Source of the DNA: Paracoccus luteus
GTDB lineage: Bacteria > Pseudomonadota > Alphaproteobacteria > Rhodobacterales > Rhodobacteraceae
Length of the DNA: 64,000 bases
Direction of reading: 5' to 3'
Assembly (NCBI RefSeq): GCF_004522155.1
Contig: NZ_SDEA01000002.1
Span: 124,001-188,000 of the forward strand
The notes beneath the pieces are model-generated. The model did not search any database, was not told where the DNA came from, and saw only the letters and a list, made by a program, of their open reading frames with translations. Shown one piece after another: positions 34,775 through 44,521 of this stretch. The translations under genes and the position numbers were made by a program. Each line of letters begins with the position of its first letter. The stretch's first letter is position 1.

Positions 34775-37700
34775 ACGACGATGCAGCGCGCGCGGGGCGG
34801 GACGAGACAGCGCACGCAGGGCACGACTCCACACCGCGCGCAGGGCACGACGCCACACCGCGCGCGGGGCACGACGCCGCGACGCAGGCCCAGCACCGCG
34901 CCGCCGACCCCGGCCGCAGCACCTGGCTGACCGCCAACGCCGGATCGGGCAAAACCAGCGTGCTGACCGACCGGGTGGCGCGGCTGCTGCTGGGGGGCAC
35001 GCGGCCCGAACGGGTGCTGTGCCTGACCTATACCAAGGCCGCCGCGACCGAGATGCAGAATCGCCTGCTGAAGCGGCTGGGCGAATGGGCGATGCTGGAC
35101 GACGCCGCCCTGACCGGCCGGCTGGCCGGGATGGGCGTGCCCCCCGGCGCCGACCTTGGCGCGGCGCGGCGGCTGTTTGCGCAGGCGATCGAGACGCCGG
35201 GCGGGCTGAAGGTCCAGACGATCCACAGTTTCTGCGGCGCGATCCTGAGGCGTTTCCCGCTCGAGGCCGGGGTGCCGCACGGCTTTGCGGAACTGGACGA
35301 CCGCAGCGCCGCGGGCCTGCGCGCCGACATCATCGAACAGATGGCGGCGGAATCGGCGCCCGAGATGGCCGATCTGCTGGCGCTGCAGTCCGACCACGAG
35401 CTGGACCGCTTTCTGGCCGGATTGCGCGACTTTGACGCCCCGCCCTGCCATGCGACGGTCTGGGCCAACTGCGGCCTGCCGCCTGGCCTCGATGCGGCGC
35501 GGCTGCTGGCCGACTGTTTCCCCGAAGGCGACGCGCGGCTGGTCGCGGCGCTGATCCCGCTGCTGCGGGCGGGCGGCGTCAGCATGGTCAAGGACGCGGG
35601 CAAGCTGGACGGCGGCGACTGGGACGCGCCGGGCATGGACGAGCTGCGGCGGCTGGAATCGGTCTTCATCAACGCGTCGGGTGACAGCGCCGGGCTGGCC
35701 AAGATCGGCAAATGGCCGTCCAAGCCGCTGCAATCGGGCAGTTGCGCGGGGCTGATGGACCAGATCGACGCGCTGATGAGCCGGGTGGAAGCGGCCCGCC
35801 CGCTGCGCATCGGGCTGGACCACGCGCGCCGCACGCTGGCGCTGCAGCGGTTCGGCCACGCCTTCTGCGGCCGCTATGCCGCCGCCAAGCGCGCGGGCGG
35901 CTGGCTGGATTTCGACGACCTGATCGACCGCGCCGCCGACCTGCTGGGCCACGCCAGCATGGCGCAATGGGTGCTGTTCCGGCTGGACGGCGGCATCGAC
36001 CACATCCTTGTGGACGAGGCGCAGGACACCTCGCCCCGCCAGTGGCAGGTGATCGAACGCCTTGCGGCCGAGTTCACGGCCGGCCACGGCGCCACCGACC
36101 GGCCCCGGACCCTGTTCGTCGTGGGCGACCCGAAGCAGTCGATCTATTCGTTCCAAGGGGCCGACATCGCGGTGTTCGGCGACCGGCACGCGGGGTTTTC
36201 CGACGCCTTCGCGGCGGCGGGCAGCCCGATGCAGGACGCGGCGCTGCGCCATTCGTTCCGGTCCTCGCCCGCGATCCTGTCGCTGACCGACGCCACCTTT
36301 GCCGGTCCCGCGGCCGAGGGGCTGGGCGAGCCGCCCGCCCACATCGCCCATCGCGCGGCGATGCCGGGCCGCGTGGACCTGTGGCCCCCGGTGCCCGAAC
36401 CCGACAAGCCCGAGGACGGCCAGTGGTTCGACCCGGTGGACCGCCCGGCGCAGAACGCCGCCGGTCAGGTGCTGGCCCGCGCCACCGCCCGCGCCGTGCG
36501 CGAGATGATCGACCAGCCCTTCCAGCCGCGCGCGGGCGGGCCGCGCCCGGTCCGGCCCGGCGACGTGCTGATCCTGGTCCAGCGCCGGTCGGCGCTGTTT
36601 CACGACATCATCCTGGCGCTGAAGCAGGAAAACCTGCCCGTCGCCGGGGCCGACCGGCTGAAGCTGGCGGGCGAGCTGGCGGTGGCCGACATCCGCGCCC
36701 TGCTGTCGGTGCTGGCCACCCCCGAGGATGATTTGTCGCTGGCGGCGGCCCTGCGCTCGCCCCTGTTCGGCCTGTCCGAGGACGCGCTGTTCCGGCTGGC
36801 CGCGCCGCGCAAGGGCAGGCTGATCGCCGCGCTGCGCGGATCGGCCCACGCCGAGGCGATGGGCATCATCGAGGATCTGATGGGCCGGGCGGATTTCCTG
36901 CGCCCGCACGACCTGATCTCGCGCCTGCTGGTGCGGCACGGCGGGCGGGCGCGGCTGATCGCGCGGCTTGGCCCCGAGGCGCAGGACGGCATCGACGAGC
37001 TGCTGGCGCAGGCGCTGACCTATGAGACATCCGAAGTGCCGTCGCTGACCGGGTTCCTGGTCTGGCTCGCCTCGGGCGATGTCGAGGTGCGCCGCCAGCC
37101 GGGATCGGGCGGCGGGCTGGTGCGGGTGATGACCGCGCATGGCGCCAAGGGGCTGGAAAGCCCCATCGTCATCCTGCCCGACTGCGCCCGGCGCAAGCGC
37201 GGCCCGGCCGAGCCGCGCACGATCCTGCCCGACAGCGGCCCGCCCGCGCATTGGCGCGACAAGACCGCCGAACGCCCCGACGCCGTTGCCGCCTGGGCCG
37301 ACCGTGACCGCCGCCGCGCCGAGGAGGAGCGCCGCCGCCTGCTGTATGTCGCGATGACCCGCGCCGAAAGCTGGCTGATCGTGGCGGCGGCGGGCGACAC
37401 CGGGACCGGGCTGGACAGCTGGCACGCAATGGTCGCGGCGGGGTTCGACGGCGGCCACGGTCTGGCGGAAACCACGCTGCCCGTGGGTTGGGGCGAGGGG
37501 CGGCGGCTGTCCTTCGGCGACTGGCCCACGGTCGCGCACGATGAGCGCCCGGCGCCCGCCGCCCCGCCCGATCTGCCCGACTGGGCGCACCGGCGCCCGC
37601 CGTCCGCCGACCGGCCGCCGGGGCCGGTCGCTGCGACCGCGCTGGGCGGGGCCAAGGCGCTGGCGCATCCCGGCGCGGGCGACGGAGACGGCGACCGGCA

Positions 37701-38277
37701 GGCGGCGATGCTGGCCGGCACGCGGCTGCACCTGCTGCTGGAACATCTGCCGGGACAGGACCGCGCCCGGTGGCCGCAGCTTGCGCGCGCCGCGCTGGCC
37801 GGGGCCGAGGGCGGGCTGCCCGATGACGCGGAACTGGCCGCCCTGCTGGCCGAGGCGGGGGCAGTGATCGATGCCGAACCGCTGGCCGGGGCGTGGGATC
37901 CCCCCGGCGCGACCGTCCTGCGCGAGGCGGCGCTGACCGCGCCCCTGCCCGGCGGGCGCCGGTTGTCAGGCAGCATCGACCGGCTGATCGTCACCGCAGA
38001 CCGGGTAACGGCCATCGACTATAAATCGAACGAGGTCGTGCCCGACACGCCGGACGCCGTCCCCGCCGGCATCCTGCGCCAGATGGCCGCCTATCGCCAC
38101 GCCGTCCGCGCGATCTGGCCGGGCCGCGCGACGGAAATGCAGGTTCTGTGGACGCGCAGCCGGGCCCTGATGACGCTGCCCGACGCGCTGCTGGACGCCG
38201 CATGGGCGGATGCGCTGGCGGCGTTGGGCGGCGGCGCAGGCGCGCCCGGCCTTGACCCGCCGGGTCGCGCTTCATAG
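34771..38277 (+). CDS. addA: AddA helicase-nuclease
   Basis: A 1168-residue UvrD-type helicase with a nuclease tail. Seen: [20 protein letters not shown] (Walker A), [12 protein letters not shown] (Walker B), [18 protein letters not shown] (motif III), [19 protein letters not shown] (motif V), [10 protein letters not shown] (motif VI). The C-terminal nuclease has [14 protein letters not shown] and TAIDYKSNE. The start at 34771 overlaps addB by four bases. The first 40 residues carry four octapeptide repeats of AGHDATPR type not expected in AddA. Confidence 0.95.
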   Translation: MNDDAARAGRDETAHAGHDSTPRAGHDATPRAGHDAATQAQHRAADPGRSTWLTANAGSGKTSVLTDRVARLLLGGTRPERVLCLTYTKAAATEMQNRLLKRLGEWAMLDDAALTGRLAGMGVPPGADLGAARRLFAQAIETPGGLKVQTIHSFCGAILRRFPLEAGVPHGFAELDDRSAAGLRADIIEQMAAESAPEMADLLALQSDHELDRFLAGLRDFDAPPCHATVWANCGLPPGLDAARLLADCFPEGDARLVAALIPLLRAGGVSMVKDAGKLDGGDWDAPGMDELRRLESVFINASGDSAGLAKIGKWPSKPLQSGSCAGLMDQIDALMSRVEAARPLRIGLDHARRTLALQRFGHAFCGRYAAAKRAGGWLDFDDLIDRAADLLGHASMAQWVLFRLDGGIDHILVDEAQDTSPRQWQVIERLAAEFTAGHGATDRPRTLFVVGDPKQSIYSFQGADIAVFGDRHAGFSDAFAAAGSPMQDAALRHSFRSSPAILSLTDATFAGPAAEGLGEPPAHIAHRAAMPGRVDLWPPVPEPDKPEDGQWFDPVDRPAQNAAGQVLARATARAVREMIDQPFQPRAGGPRPVRPGDVLILVQRRSALFHDIILALKQENLPVAGADRLKLAGELAVADIRALLSVLATPEDDLSLAAALRSPLFGLSEDALFRLAAPRKGRLIAALRGSAHAEAMGIIEDLMGRADFLRPHDLISRLLVRHGGRARLIARLGPEAQDGIDELLAQALTYETSEVPSLTGFLVWLASGDVEVRRQPGSGGGLVRVMTAHGAKGLESPIVILPDCARRKRGPAEPRTILPDSGPPAHWRDKTAERPDAVAAWADRDRRRAEEERRRLLYVAMTRAESWLIVAAAGDTGTGLDSWHAMVAAGFDGGHGLAETTLPVGWGEGRRLSFGDWPTVAHDERPAPAAPPDLPDWAHRRPPSADRPPGPVAATALGGAKALAHPGAGDGDGDRQAAMLAGTRLHLLLEHLPGQDRARWPQLARAALAGAEGGLPDDAELAALLAEAGAVIDAEPLAGAWDPPGATVLREAALTAPLPGGRRLSGSIDRLIVTADRVTAIDYKSNEVVPDTPDAVPAGILRQMAAYRHAVRAIWPGRATEMQVLWTRSRALMTLPDALLDAAWADALAALGGGAGAPGLDPPGRAS
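34792..34887 (+). repeat. 24-bp tandem repeat (4 units) in addA N-terminus
   Basis: Four head-to-tail 24-base units encode [24 protein letters not shown] and AGHDAATQ (residues 8-39). Units 2 and 3 are nearly identical in DNA, which suggests recent slippage or duplication. The repeat lies just before the conserved helicase start. Confidence 0.8.
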
Positions 38278-38326
38278 CTGTGATCCAACCCCGCCGCCCC
38301 GCGCGGCCCGTTTTCCAGGAGCAACC

Positions 38327-38647
38327 ATGTCCACCGTGAAAGCCACCGACGCCGATTTCGACAGCGTCGTCCGCCAGTCCGACGTGCCCGTGATCGTCGA
38401 TTTCTGGGCCGAATGGTGCGGCCCCTGCCGCCAGATCGGCCCCGCGCTGGAAGAGCTGTCGGACGAGTACGCAGGGCGCGTCAAGATCGTGAAGGTCAAC
38501 GTGGACGAGAACCCCGACGCCCCCGCCACGCTGGGCGTGCGCGGCATCCCGGCGCTGTTCCTGTTCAAGGACGGGCAGGTCGTGTCGAACCGGATGGGCG
38601 CGGCGCCCAAGGCTTCGCTGAAAAGCTGGATCGACGAATCGATCTGA
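38327..38647 (+). CDS. trxA: Thioredoxin
   Basis: A 106-residue classical thioredoxin reducing protein disulfides in the cytoplasm. Seen: [20 protein letters not shown] with the WCGPC active site, the cis-proline loop [15 protein letters not shown], and [17 protein letters not shown] precedes the ATG. Same strand as addA with a 49-base gap; followed by a double-hairpin terminator. Confidence 0.96.
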   Translation: MSTVKATDADFDSVVRQSDVPVIVDFWAEWCGPCRQIGPALEELSDEYAGRVKIVKVNVDENPDAPATLGVRGIPALFLFKDGQVVSNRMGAAPKASLKSWIDESI

Positions 38648-38658
38648 CGGCCAGGGTG

Positions 38659-38722
38659 GGGGGCTTTGCCCCCGCCGCGCGCTGCGCGGCCCCCCCAGGA
38701 TATTTGGGCAAGGAAGAACGGG
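38659..38722 (+). terminator. Double hairpin with GGATATTTG tail after trxA
   Basis: Hairpin 1 is GGGGGC-TTT-GCCCCC (38659-38673). Hairpin 2 is GCCGCGC-GCT-GCGCGGC (38674-38690). They are followed by CCAGGATATTTGGGCAAGG. The same layout is found after gbcB. Likely transcription end and a recurring rhodobacterial extragenic element. Confidence 0.6.
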
Positions 38723-38730
38723 GCGGCGGG

Positions 38731-39612
38731 TCAGATCGGCCAGCCGCCCCTTTGCATGGCGGCGATGATGCGCGCGCCCGCGTCCGGCGCGCCCGCGTCG
38801 ATGGCGCGGTGTTTCAGGAACCACCACAGATAGGCCGCGAAATCCGGCGCATGGCCGGGCGCGGCGTCCAGCGCCGCCCGCGCGCCCATGTCGGCCACGT
38901 TCAGCGCGATGTGGTGAAAGTCGATGGCGGCGAACAGCACCGCCGGCTTGCCCAGCAGATAGCCGTCGAACGCCACCGCGCTGTTCATCGTGGCGACAAA
39001 GGCGCAGTCGCGCAGCCGCGCCATCGTGTCGCCGCCGATGGTCAGCTTCGGGTGCCTGCGCGCCAGCCGGTCCAGCGCCGCGCGGTCGGCGCGGTCCAGC
39101 GCCTCGCGCGGGTGCAGGGTGGCGATGACCGGGCGGCCGGTCGCGCAGACGGCGTCCAGCATCTGCACCGGGCTCATCGTCTGGAACGACCGTTCCTTGC
39201 GGATGCGTCCCTGCAGCGGGACCAGCACGTGATCGCCCCGGACCGGGTCCGGCCCCGGCAGCACCCGCGCCCGCAGCCGCGCGGCAAAGCCCCCCGCCTC
39301 GGGCGGGACGGCGGCCGGGTCGAATGCCGCGCGCGCCACCGCAAAGCGCCAGCGTTCCACGCAAGGCTCGACCGTCCAGAACGGATAATGATAGGCGCGG
39401 CGAAAGCTGAGCGTGTGCGGATTGTCCGGCCGCCGCATGTGGACCAGCGCATGGCCGTCGGGGTCAACCGGTTCGGCCGCGTCGCGCCATTCGACCGCCC
39501 AGCCCGCGCCGCGGACCGCATCGGCCAGCACCCGCATGAACGGGAACGTGCCCGCGCGCGCCGTTTCCAGCATCAAGCCGTCCAGATAGGCGCGCAGGGT
39601 GGGCGTGGTCAT
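38731..39612 (-). CDS. Capsule-type polysaccharide protein of unknown specificity
   Basis: A 293-residue protein. Seen: an opening MTTPTLRAYLDGLMLETARA, then a mid region VPLQGRIRKERSFQTMSPVQ, VIATLHPREALDRADRAAL and a C-terminal core CAFVATMNSAVAFDGYLLGK then PAVLFAAIDFHHIALNV. That core resembles the nucleotide-sugar half of capsule-synthesis (KpsS/LipB-like) transferases: an H-P-R segment followed by an S/N-S-x-x-x-x-E/D-G-Y/A-L-x-G-K-P pattern. It stands alone between trxA and hslV. Function in surface glycan modification is an inference from this resemblance. Confidence 0.6.
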   Translation of the reverse strand: MTTPTLRAYLDGLMLETARAGTFPFMRVLADAVRGAGWAVEWRDAAEPVDPDGHALVHMRRPDNPHTLSFRRAYHYPFWTVEPCVERWRFAVARAAFDPAAVPPEAGGFAARLRARVLPGPDPVRGDHVLVPLQGRIRKERSFQTMSPVQMLDAVCATGRPVIATLHPREALDRADRAALDRLARRHPKLTIGGDTMARLRDCAFVATMNSAVAFDGYLLGKPAVLFAAIDFHHIALNVADMGARAALDAAPGHAPDFAAYLWWFLKHRAIDAGAPDAGARIIAAMQRGGWPI

Positions 39613-39694
39613 GGCGCGCAGGCTAATGCGGCCGGCCGCGTTGCGAAAGCCGCCCCGCGCCACTATCTGACCCGCAACGCGAACGGAGGCCCAG

Positions 39695-40252
39695 ATGAGC
39701 GACGACCGATTTCCCGGCTGGCACGGCACCACGATCCTGGCTGTGCGCCGCGGCGGGCGCGTGGTCGTCGCGGGCGACGGGCAGGTCAGCGTCGGCCAGA
39801 CGGTGATGAAGGGCACGGCCCGCAAGGTCCGCCGGCTGTCGCCCGGCGGGCGCGACGTGGTCGTGGGCTTTGCCGGATCGACCGCCGACGCCTTCACCCT
39901 GCTTGAGCGGCTGGAGAAGAAGCTGGAATCCGCCCCCGGCCAGCTGCAGCGCGCCTGCGTGGAACTGGCCAAGGACTGGCGCACCGACAAATACCTGCGC
40001 AATCTGGAAGCGATGCTGATCGTGACCGACGGCGCGCAGGTCTATGTCGTGACGGGCGCGGGCGACGTGCTGGAACCCGAACACGACGTCGCCGCCATCG
40101 GATCGGGCGGCAACTATGCGCTGGCGGCGGCCCGCGGGCTGATGGACAGCGACCTGGACGCCGAGGCGGTGGCCCGCCGCGCCATGCGGATCGCCGCCGA
40201 CATCTGCGTCTATACCAACGGCAACCTGACGGTCGAGACGATCGGCGGATAA
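39695..40252 (+). CDS. hslV: HslV (ClpQ) protease subunit
   Basis: The peptidase of the ATP-dependent HslUV protease in the cytoplasm. Seen: a short propeptide [11 protein letters not shown] and then [10 protein letters not shown], making Thr12 the catalytic N-terminal residue after processing; [20 protein letters not shown] then RKVRRL, the HslV signature; [32 protein letters not shown]. 185 residues. CGGAGG precedes the ATG. Followed by hslU after 67 bases. Confidence 0.96.
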   Translation: MSDDRFPGWHGTTILAVRRGGRVVVAGDGQVSVGQTVMKGTARKVRRLSPGGRDVVVGFAGSTADAFTLLERLEKKLESAPGQLQRACVELAKDWRTDKYLRNLEAMLIVTDGAQVYVVTGAGDVLEPEHDVAAIGSGGNYALAAARGLMDSDLDAEAVARRAMRIAADICVYTNGNLTVETIGG

Positions 40253-40319
40253 GGGGCCGTTGCCCGCCCGTCCGCGGCCGCGGACTTGCCCGTGAACCCT
40301 GGACCAAGGCGAAAGACCC

Positions 40320-41615
40320 ATGACCACCCTGACCCCCCGCGAGATCGTCAGCGAGCTTGACCGCTTCATCATCGGCCAGGCCGAGGCCAAGCGCGCCGTG
40401 GCCGTCGCCATGCGCAACCGCTGGCGGCGCCAGCAGCTGCCCGACGACCTGCGCGACGAGGTCTATCCCAAGAACATCCTGATGATCGGCCCGACCGGCG
40501 TCGGCAAGACCGAGATCAGCCGCAGGCTGGCGCGGCTGGCGCAGGCGCCCTTCATCAAGGTCGAGGCCACCAAGTTCACCGAGGTCGGCTATGTCGGGCG
40601 CGACGTCGAGCAGATCATCCGCGACCTGACCGACGCCGCCATCGCCGACACCCGTGAACGCATGCGCGAGGCGGTCAAGGCCCGCGCCCACCAGGCCGCC
40701 GAGGACCGCGTGCTGGAGGCCGTCGCGGGCGAAGGCGCGCGCGAGCTGTTCCGCGGCAAGCTGAAGCGGGGCGAGCTGGACGCCACGGTGATCGAGCTGG
40801 ACCTGCCCGACGCCTCGAACCCGCTGGGCGGGCTTGAGATGCCGGGCATGCCCGGCATGCCGGTCGGCGGCATGATGGATCTGTCGGGGCTGATGAAGGC
40901 GTTCGGCGGCCGCCGCGTGCGCCGCAAGGTGACGGTGGCGGAATCCTATGACCTGCTGATCGCCGAAGAGGCCGACAAGCTGCTGGACGACGACGCCGTC
41001 AAGGCCGCCGCGCTGGAATCGGTGCAGCAGTCCGGCATCGTCTTCATCGACGAGATCGACAAGGTCGCCGCCCGCCAGGAAACCCGCGGCGGCGACGTCA
41101 GCCGCGAGGGCGTGCAGCGCGACCTGCTGCCGCTGATCGAGGGCACGACCGTCGGCACCAAATACGGCCCCGTCAGGACCGACCACATCCTGTTCATCGC
41201 CTCGGGCGCGTTCCACGTCGCCAAGCCCAGCGACCTGCTGCCGGAACTGCAGGGCCGCCTGCCGATCCGGGTCGAACTGCGCGCCCTGACCGAGGGCGAT
41301 TTCGTCCGCATCCTGACGGAAACCGACAACGCCCTGACCCGCCAATACACCGCCCTGCTGGGGACCGAAGGCGTCACGGTCGATTTCACCCCCGACGGCA
41401 TCGCCGCGCTGGCCCGGATCGCCGCCGACGTGAACGGCAGCGTGGAAAACATCGGCGCGCGGCGGCTTTACACCGTGATGGAACGTGTGTTCGAGGAGCT
41501 GTCCTTCACCGCGCCCGACCGCGGCGGGCAGGCGGTGACGGTGGACGCGGCCTTTGTCGAAACCCAGATCGGCGATCTGGCGCGGTCGGCCGACCTGTCG
41601 CGTTACGTGCTGTAA
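40320..41615 (+). CDS. hslU: HslU (ClpY) ATPase subunit
   Basis: The AAA+ unfoldase that feeds HslV. Seen: [37 protein letters not shown] (Walker A, residues 57-64), [30 protein letters not shown] (Walker B), and a C-terminus ending [13 protein letters not shown], the HslV-activating tail. 431 residues, full length; the inserted I-domain includes a Met/Gly/Pro-rich stretch ([18 protein letters not shown]). Confidence 0.96.
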   Translation: MTTLTPREIVSELDRFIIGQAEAKRAVAVAMRNRWRRQQLPDDLRDEVYPKNILMIGPTGVGKTEISRRLARLAQAPFIKVEATKFTEVGYVGRDVEQIIRDLTDAAIADTRERMREAVKARAHQAAEDRVLEAVAGEGARELFRGKLKRGELDATVIELDLPDASNPLGGLEMPGMPGMPVGGMMDLSGLMKAFGGRRVRRKVTVAESYDLLIAEEADKLLDDDAVKAAALESVQQSGIVFIDEIDKVAARQETRGGDVSREGVQRDLLPLIEGTTVGTKYGPVRTDHILFIASGAFHVAKPSDLLPELQGRLPIRVELRALTEGDFVRILTETDNALTRQYTALLGTEGVTVDFTPDGIAALARIAADVNGSVENIGARRLYTVMERVFEELSFTAPDRGGQAVTVDAAFVETQIGDLARSADLSRYVL

Positions 41616-41623
41616 GATAAAAT

Positions 41624-41704
41624 GGCGGCCGGGGTGCCTCCGGCCGCCGTGGCGCGTCCTGTCGGGCAGAGGCATCCTGCTAAAACGCACCTTTCAGGCA
41701 GGAT
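41624..41704 (+). repeat. Two-hairpin repeat element, copy 1 (also hslU terminator)
   Basis: Hairpin A: GGCGGCCGG-7-CCGGCCGCC (41624-41648). Hairpin B: ATCCTGC (41674-41680) with GCAGGAT (41698-41704). Lies nine bases after the hslU stop. Copy 2 starts 154 bases further on. Outside these elements, the 330-base gap 41616-41945 shows no gene. Confidence 0.75.
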
Positions 41705-41777
41705 CGGACCGAATCCGCGGAAAGTCAACAGCGCGATGCGCAGGAGTCCCCCGCCGGACTGTCGGGCAAGGGAACGT

Positions 41778-41860
41778 GGCGGCCGGGGTGCCTCCGGCCG
41801 CCGCGGCGCGTCCTACCTGGCGAGAGGCACCCTGCGTGGGCCGCGCCTTTCACGCAGGAT
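41778..41860 (+). repeat. Two-hairpin repeat element, copy 2
   Basis: Hairpin A is identical in sequence to copy 1 (41778-41802). Hairpin B is CCTGCGTG (41831-41838) with CACGCAGG (41851-41858). The B stem differs from copy 1 but both arms changed together, so pairing is kept. GGCGCGTCCT and CTTTCA between the arms are shared by both copies. Confidence 0.75.
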
Positions 41861-41945
41861 GACATGGCACGGGCGTCCGGTCCAGCGTGACGGAACCGGC
41901 GGGCCGCGCCGCCGTTAAGCCGGCAAGCGCAACCGGAGGCCCGCC

Positions 41946-42134
41946 ATGTTCGAAACCATCATCGGCATCATCATCTTTGCCCTGGACGTGTGGGCCATCG
42001 CGTCGATCATCAACTCGGGCGCGACGGGACGGTCCAAGGTGATCTGGGTGATCGTCGTGGCGGTGCTGCCGGTCGCCGGGCTGATCGCCTGGTGGCTGAT
42101 GGGGCCGAAGGCCAACCAGCAGGGGCGGGTGTGA
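41946..42134 (+). CDS. Small PLDc_N-type membrane protein
   Basis: A 62-residue protein with two membrane helices (FETIIGIIIFALDVWAIASI; VIWVIVVAVLPVAGLIAWWL) and the closing WWLMGPK. This matches the phospholipase D N-terminal membrane domain found alone in small proteins and at the start of cardiolipin synthases. GGAGG lies just before the ATG. The function of stand-alone versions is unknown. Confidence 0.82.
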   Translation: MFETIIGIIIFALDVWAIASIINSGATGRSKVIWVIVVAVLPVAGLIAWWLMGPKANQQGRV

Positions 42135-42168
42135 CCTGACGCCCGCGACCTGACCCCGGCGATGCAAG

Positions 42169-42191
42169 GCGGCCCCGGTCGGGGCCGCTTT
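42169..42191 (+). terminator. Rho-independent terminator, probably bidirectional
   Basis: GCGGCCCC-GGTC-GGGGCCGC (42169-42188) followed by TTT. It sits between the convergent PLDc_N gene and the methyltransferase. Confidence 0.72.
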
Positions 42192-42198
42192 CATGCGG

Positions 42199-43893
42199 TC
42201 ACAGATCCAGCCGGGACTGCCGGGTGGCGTCCTCCTCTCGCGCGGGTTTGCGGAAGGTGTCGGCGCGGGCCAGCGGGATTTTCACGGCGCGTTCGCGCAG
42301 GGCCATCGCCTGTTCGACGGTCACGATCTGGATGCGGGGCACCGGGTCGAACCCGTCGATCTGGAACTGCCCCGCGCCCGCCGCCTCAGCCCGCATGGGG
42401 GCGGTCGGTTCGTGAAGGGTCAGGAACACGCCGATGTCGGCCTTTTCCCGGTCGATCACGGCGCGCAGCTGGTCGATGTGGTTTCTTTGCCGGTCCTTGC
42501 CGCCCTTGACGGACACAAGGGCGACGTTGGTCCTGCCGAACGGCAGCCGCCCGTCGATGCCGCCGTCCGCGCCCTTTTTCCCCGCCCGCCACGGCTGCGC
42601 GCCGATCAGGCTGACGGCCCATTTCTCGAACTCTTTCTTGGTCGTGTCGTCGCGGGCGAACATGTCGTGGGCGGCGGACAGATCCTGCGGCGTGCCGTGG
42701 ACCTTGTAGGCGACGCCGGAGAACGCCTCGTTCAGGCGGCGTTCGATCAGGCCGATGGCAAGGTGGGTCACGTCGATGCCGATCCATTGCCGCCCCAGTT
42801 TCTGCGCGGCATGGACGGTGGTGCCGCAGCCGCAGAACGGGTCGAGCACCACGTCGCCGGGATTGGACGAGGCCGCGACGATGCGTTCGAGCAGCGCCAC
42901 GGGTTTCTGGGTGGGGTAGCCGAGGCGTTCTGCGCCTGAGGCAGGTTGTATGTCTCCCCAGTCGTCCTGCAGCGGCACTCCCGGCATTTCATCAGCGTAA
43001 TGTCTGATGCGTGGCATGCCGGTCTCGCGATGGACAAGCTTGCCCGCATGCCAAAATGCTTCCAGATTTGCGCGGCTATAAGCCCAGTAGCGTCCAACAT
43101 ACGGAGGAACCGCTAGGTAGTCCCAACCCTCCTGCGGATTCAGGTGTTCGTTCTCAACGTCGGCTTGCCATCGTGTTGCTTCCCCCGCTCGACGTTTGAC
43201 GCGCCACTCATAAGACACATCGCCGCCTGACTTTGCGGCCGTCGCGTCGGTTTCCTTGTAGAGGCGTCCGTTGTCGTCTTTATGCCGGTATTCATTCTCG
43301 AAGTATTCAGGATTATAGGCGGAATACTGGGGATTCCAAAGCCAAGACTTTCCTTTCGTATAAAAAAGGATAACGTCTCGGATTTTCCCAAGTCGATCCA
43401 TTCCTTGCTTAGTGTCGGAGTGTGCGCTTGATCGCCGCCAGCTAATCTCATTCCGAAATCCGCCAGCCCCAAACACCGCATCCAGCAAGATCTTCAGATA
43501 ATGGCTCGCCGTCGGATCGCAGTGCAGATACAGGCTGCCGGTCGGCTTCAGCACCCGGTGCAGTTCGATCAGCCGCACCGCCATCATCGCCAGATAGGCC
43601 ATCATGTCGTTGGTGCCCAGGAACGACCGCATCGCCTCCAGCATGGTCGCGGCGTCGGTGTGGCCGCTGTTGCGGACGGACTGGAACGCCGTCTCGGCCT
43701 CGTCGCCCCAGTGCCAGGTGTCGTCGAACGCCTCGATCTGGGCGGCCGACTGGTCGCCGGTCGGGCTGCGGAACAGCACGTTATAGCTGGCGTTGGAATT
43801 GAACGGCGGGTCCAGATAGATCAGGTCCACGCTGTCGTCGGGGATATGGTCGCGCAGGACCGCCAGGTTGTCGCCATAATACAGGTGGTTCAA
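42199..43893 (-). CDS. DNA methyltransferase fused to PD-(D/E)xK-like domain
   Basis: A 564-residue protein. The N-terminal part is a beta-class adenine/cytosine-N4 methyltransferase: LIYLDPPFNSNASYNVLF (motif IV), PTQKPVALLERIV and DVVLDPFCGCGTTVHAA (motif I, SAM). Residues about 140-300 are the target-recognition segment. The C-terminal 130 residues look like an Mrr-type nuclease fold: GKKGADGGIDGRLPFG, then NVALVSVKGGKDRQ (D...x-x-K, with the usual acidic/Gln position as Ser), then IDREKADIGVFLTLHEP. TTG start at 43893 after GAGGGA. DNA at 43140-43480 has visibly lower GC than anything nearby, suggesting horizontal exchange of the recognition part. No separate restriction gene adjoins. Confidence 0.87.
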   Translation of the reverse strand: MNHLYYGDNLAVLRDHIPDDSVDLIYLDPPFNSNASYNVLFRSPTGDQSAAQIEAFDDTWHWGDEAETAFQSVRNSGHTDAATMLEAMRSFLGTNDMMAYLAMMAVRLIELHRVLKPTGSLYLHCDPTASHYLKILLDAVFGAGGFRNEISWRRSSAHSDTKQGMDRLGKIRDVILFYTKGKSWLWNPQYSAYNPEYFENEYRHKDDNGRLYKETDATAAKSGGDVSYEWRVKRRAGEATRWQADVENEHLNPQEGWDYLAVPPYVGRYWAYSRANLEAFWHAGKLVHRETGMPRIRHYADEMPGVPLQDDWGDIQPASGAERLGYPTQKPVALLERIVAASSNPGDVVLDPFCGCGTTVHAAQKLGRQWIGIDVTHLAIGLIERRLNEAFSGVAYKVHGTPQDLSAAHDMFARDDTTKKEFEKWAVSLIGAQPWRAGKKGADGGIDGRLPFGRTNVALVSVKGGKDRQRNHIDQLRAVIDREKADIGVFLTLHEPTAPMRAEAAGAGQFQIDGFDPVPRIQIVTVEQAMALRERAVKIPLARADTFRKPAREEDATRQSRLDL

Positions 43894-43923
43894 ATCGTCC
43901 CTCGCGCGCAGTCACGCGCCACG

Positions 43924-44460
43924 CTAGGCGTCGTGGGGCACAAGGATCAAGCCTTCGGTGTCGAACCCGTTGTCGCGGGCGATGGCGACCAGCCGCTGCC
44001 ACGTCGCCTGGTCCAGCCGCGGGGCGCGCGCCAGTATCCACAGATAGCCCCGGTCGGGACCGCACACGACCGCCCAGCGGTAATCGGGGTCCAGCGCGAT
44101 GACGTGATAGCCGCCGGGAAAGCCGGGGAAGAACGTCACCGCAAGGCTGGCGGTCGCGGGGTCGCCAAGGAACCGGGCGGTGCCGGTGATCGACTTCGGC
44201 CGGCCGTTCCTCAGCCCCCGGTTCACCACCCGCACGGTGCCGTCGCCGTTCAGCGCATAGGTGGCGCTGACGTCGGTCATGCCGCGTTCGAACCGGTGGT
44301 CCAGGCGCGCGATCTCGTGCCACTTGCCCATATAGCGTTCGACGTCAAACCCGGTGACGGGGGTGATCCCGGCGGGCACGCGGGTCATCACGGCGCGCGA
44401 ACAGGCGATGGCGGCGGCCAGCGCGGCAAGTCCTGCGGCAAGGGTGCGGATGCGGATCAT
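43924..44460 (-). CDS. blc: Bacterial lipocalin (Blc-like) lipoprotein
   Basis: A 178-residue envelope lipoprotein binding lipids or lysophospholipids. Seen: a signal peptide ending LAALAAAIAC, a lipobox; then GFDVERYMGKWHEIARLDHR, the lipocalin G-x-W motif in its bacterial form; SATYALNGDGTVRVVNRG; and FFPGFPGGYHVIALDPDYRW. The last lipocalin helix is LDQATWQRLVAIARDNGFD. Function in membrane repair is the family's expected role. Confidence 0.92.
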   Translation of the reverse strand: MIRIRTLAAGLAALAAAIACSRAVMTRVPAGITPVTGFDVERYMGKWHEIARLDHRFERGMTDVSATYALNGDGTVRVVNRGLRNGRPKSITGTARFLGDPATASLAVTFFPGFPGGYHVIALDPDYRWAVVCGPDRGYLWILARAPRLDQATWQRLVAIARDNGFDTEGLILVPHDA

Positions 44461-44521
44461 GGCGGGGCCTTTGCGTTGCGACGCCGCCCAACGCGCGAGG
44501 GGCGCGAAACGGTCCCGCCGG

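Noticed and set aside
43140-43480. Insertion sequence within the methyltransferase gene
   Set aside because: Reading frame is continuous and there are no terminal inverted repeats or transposase; fits a foreign recognition segment instead.
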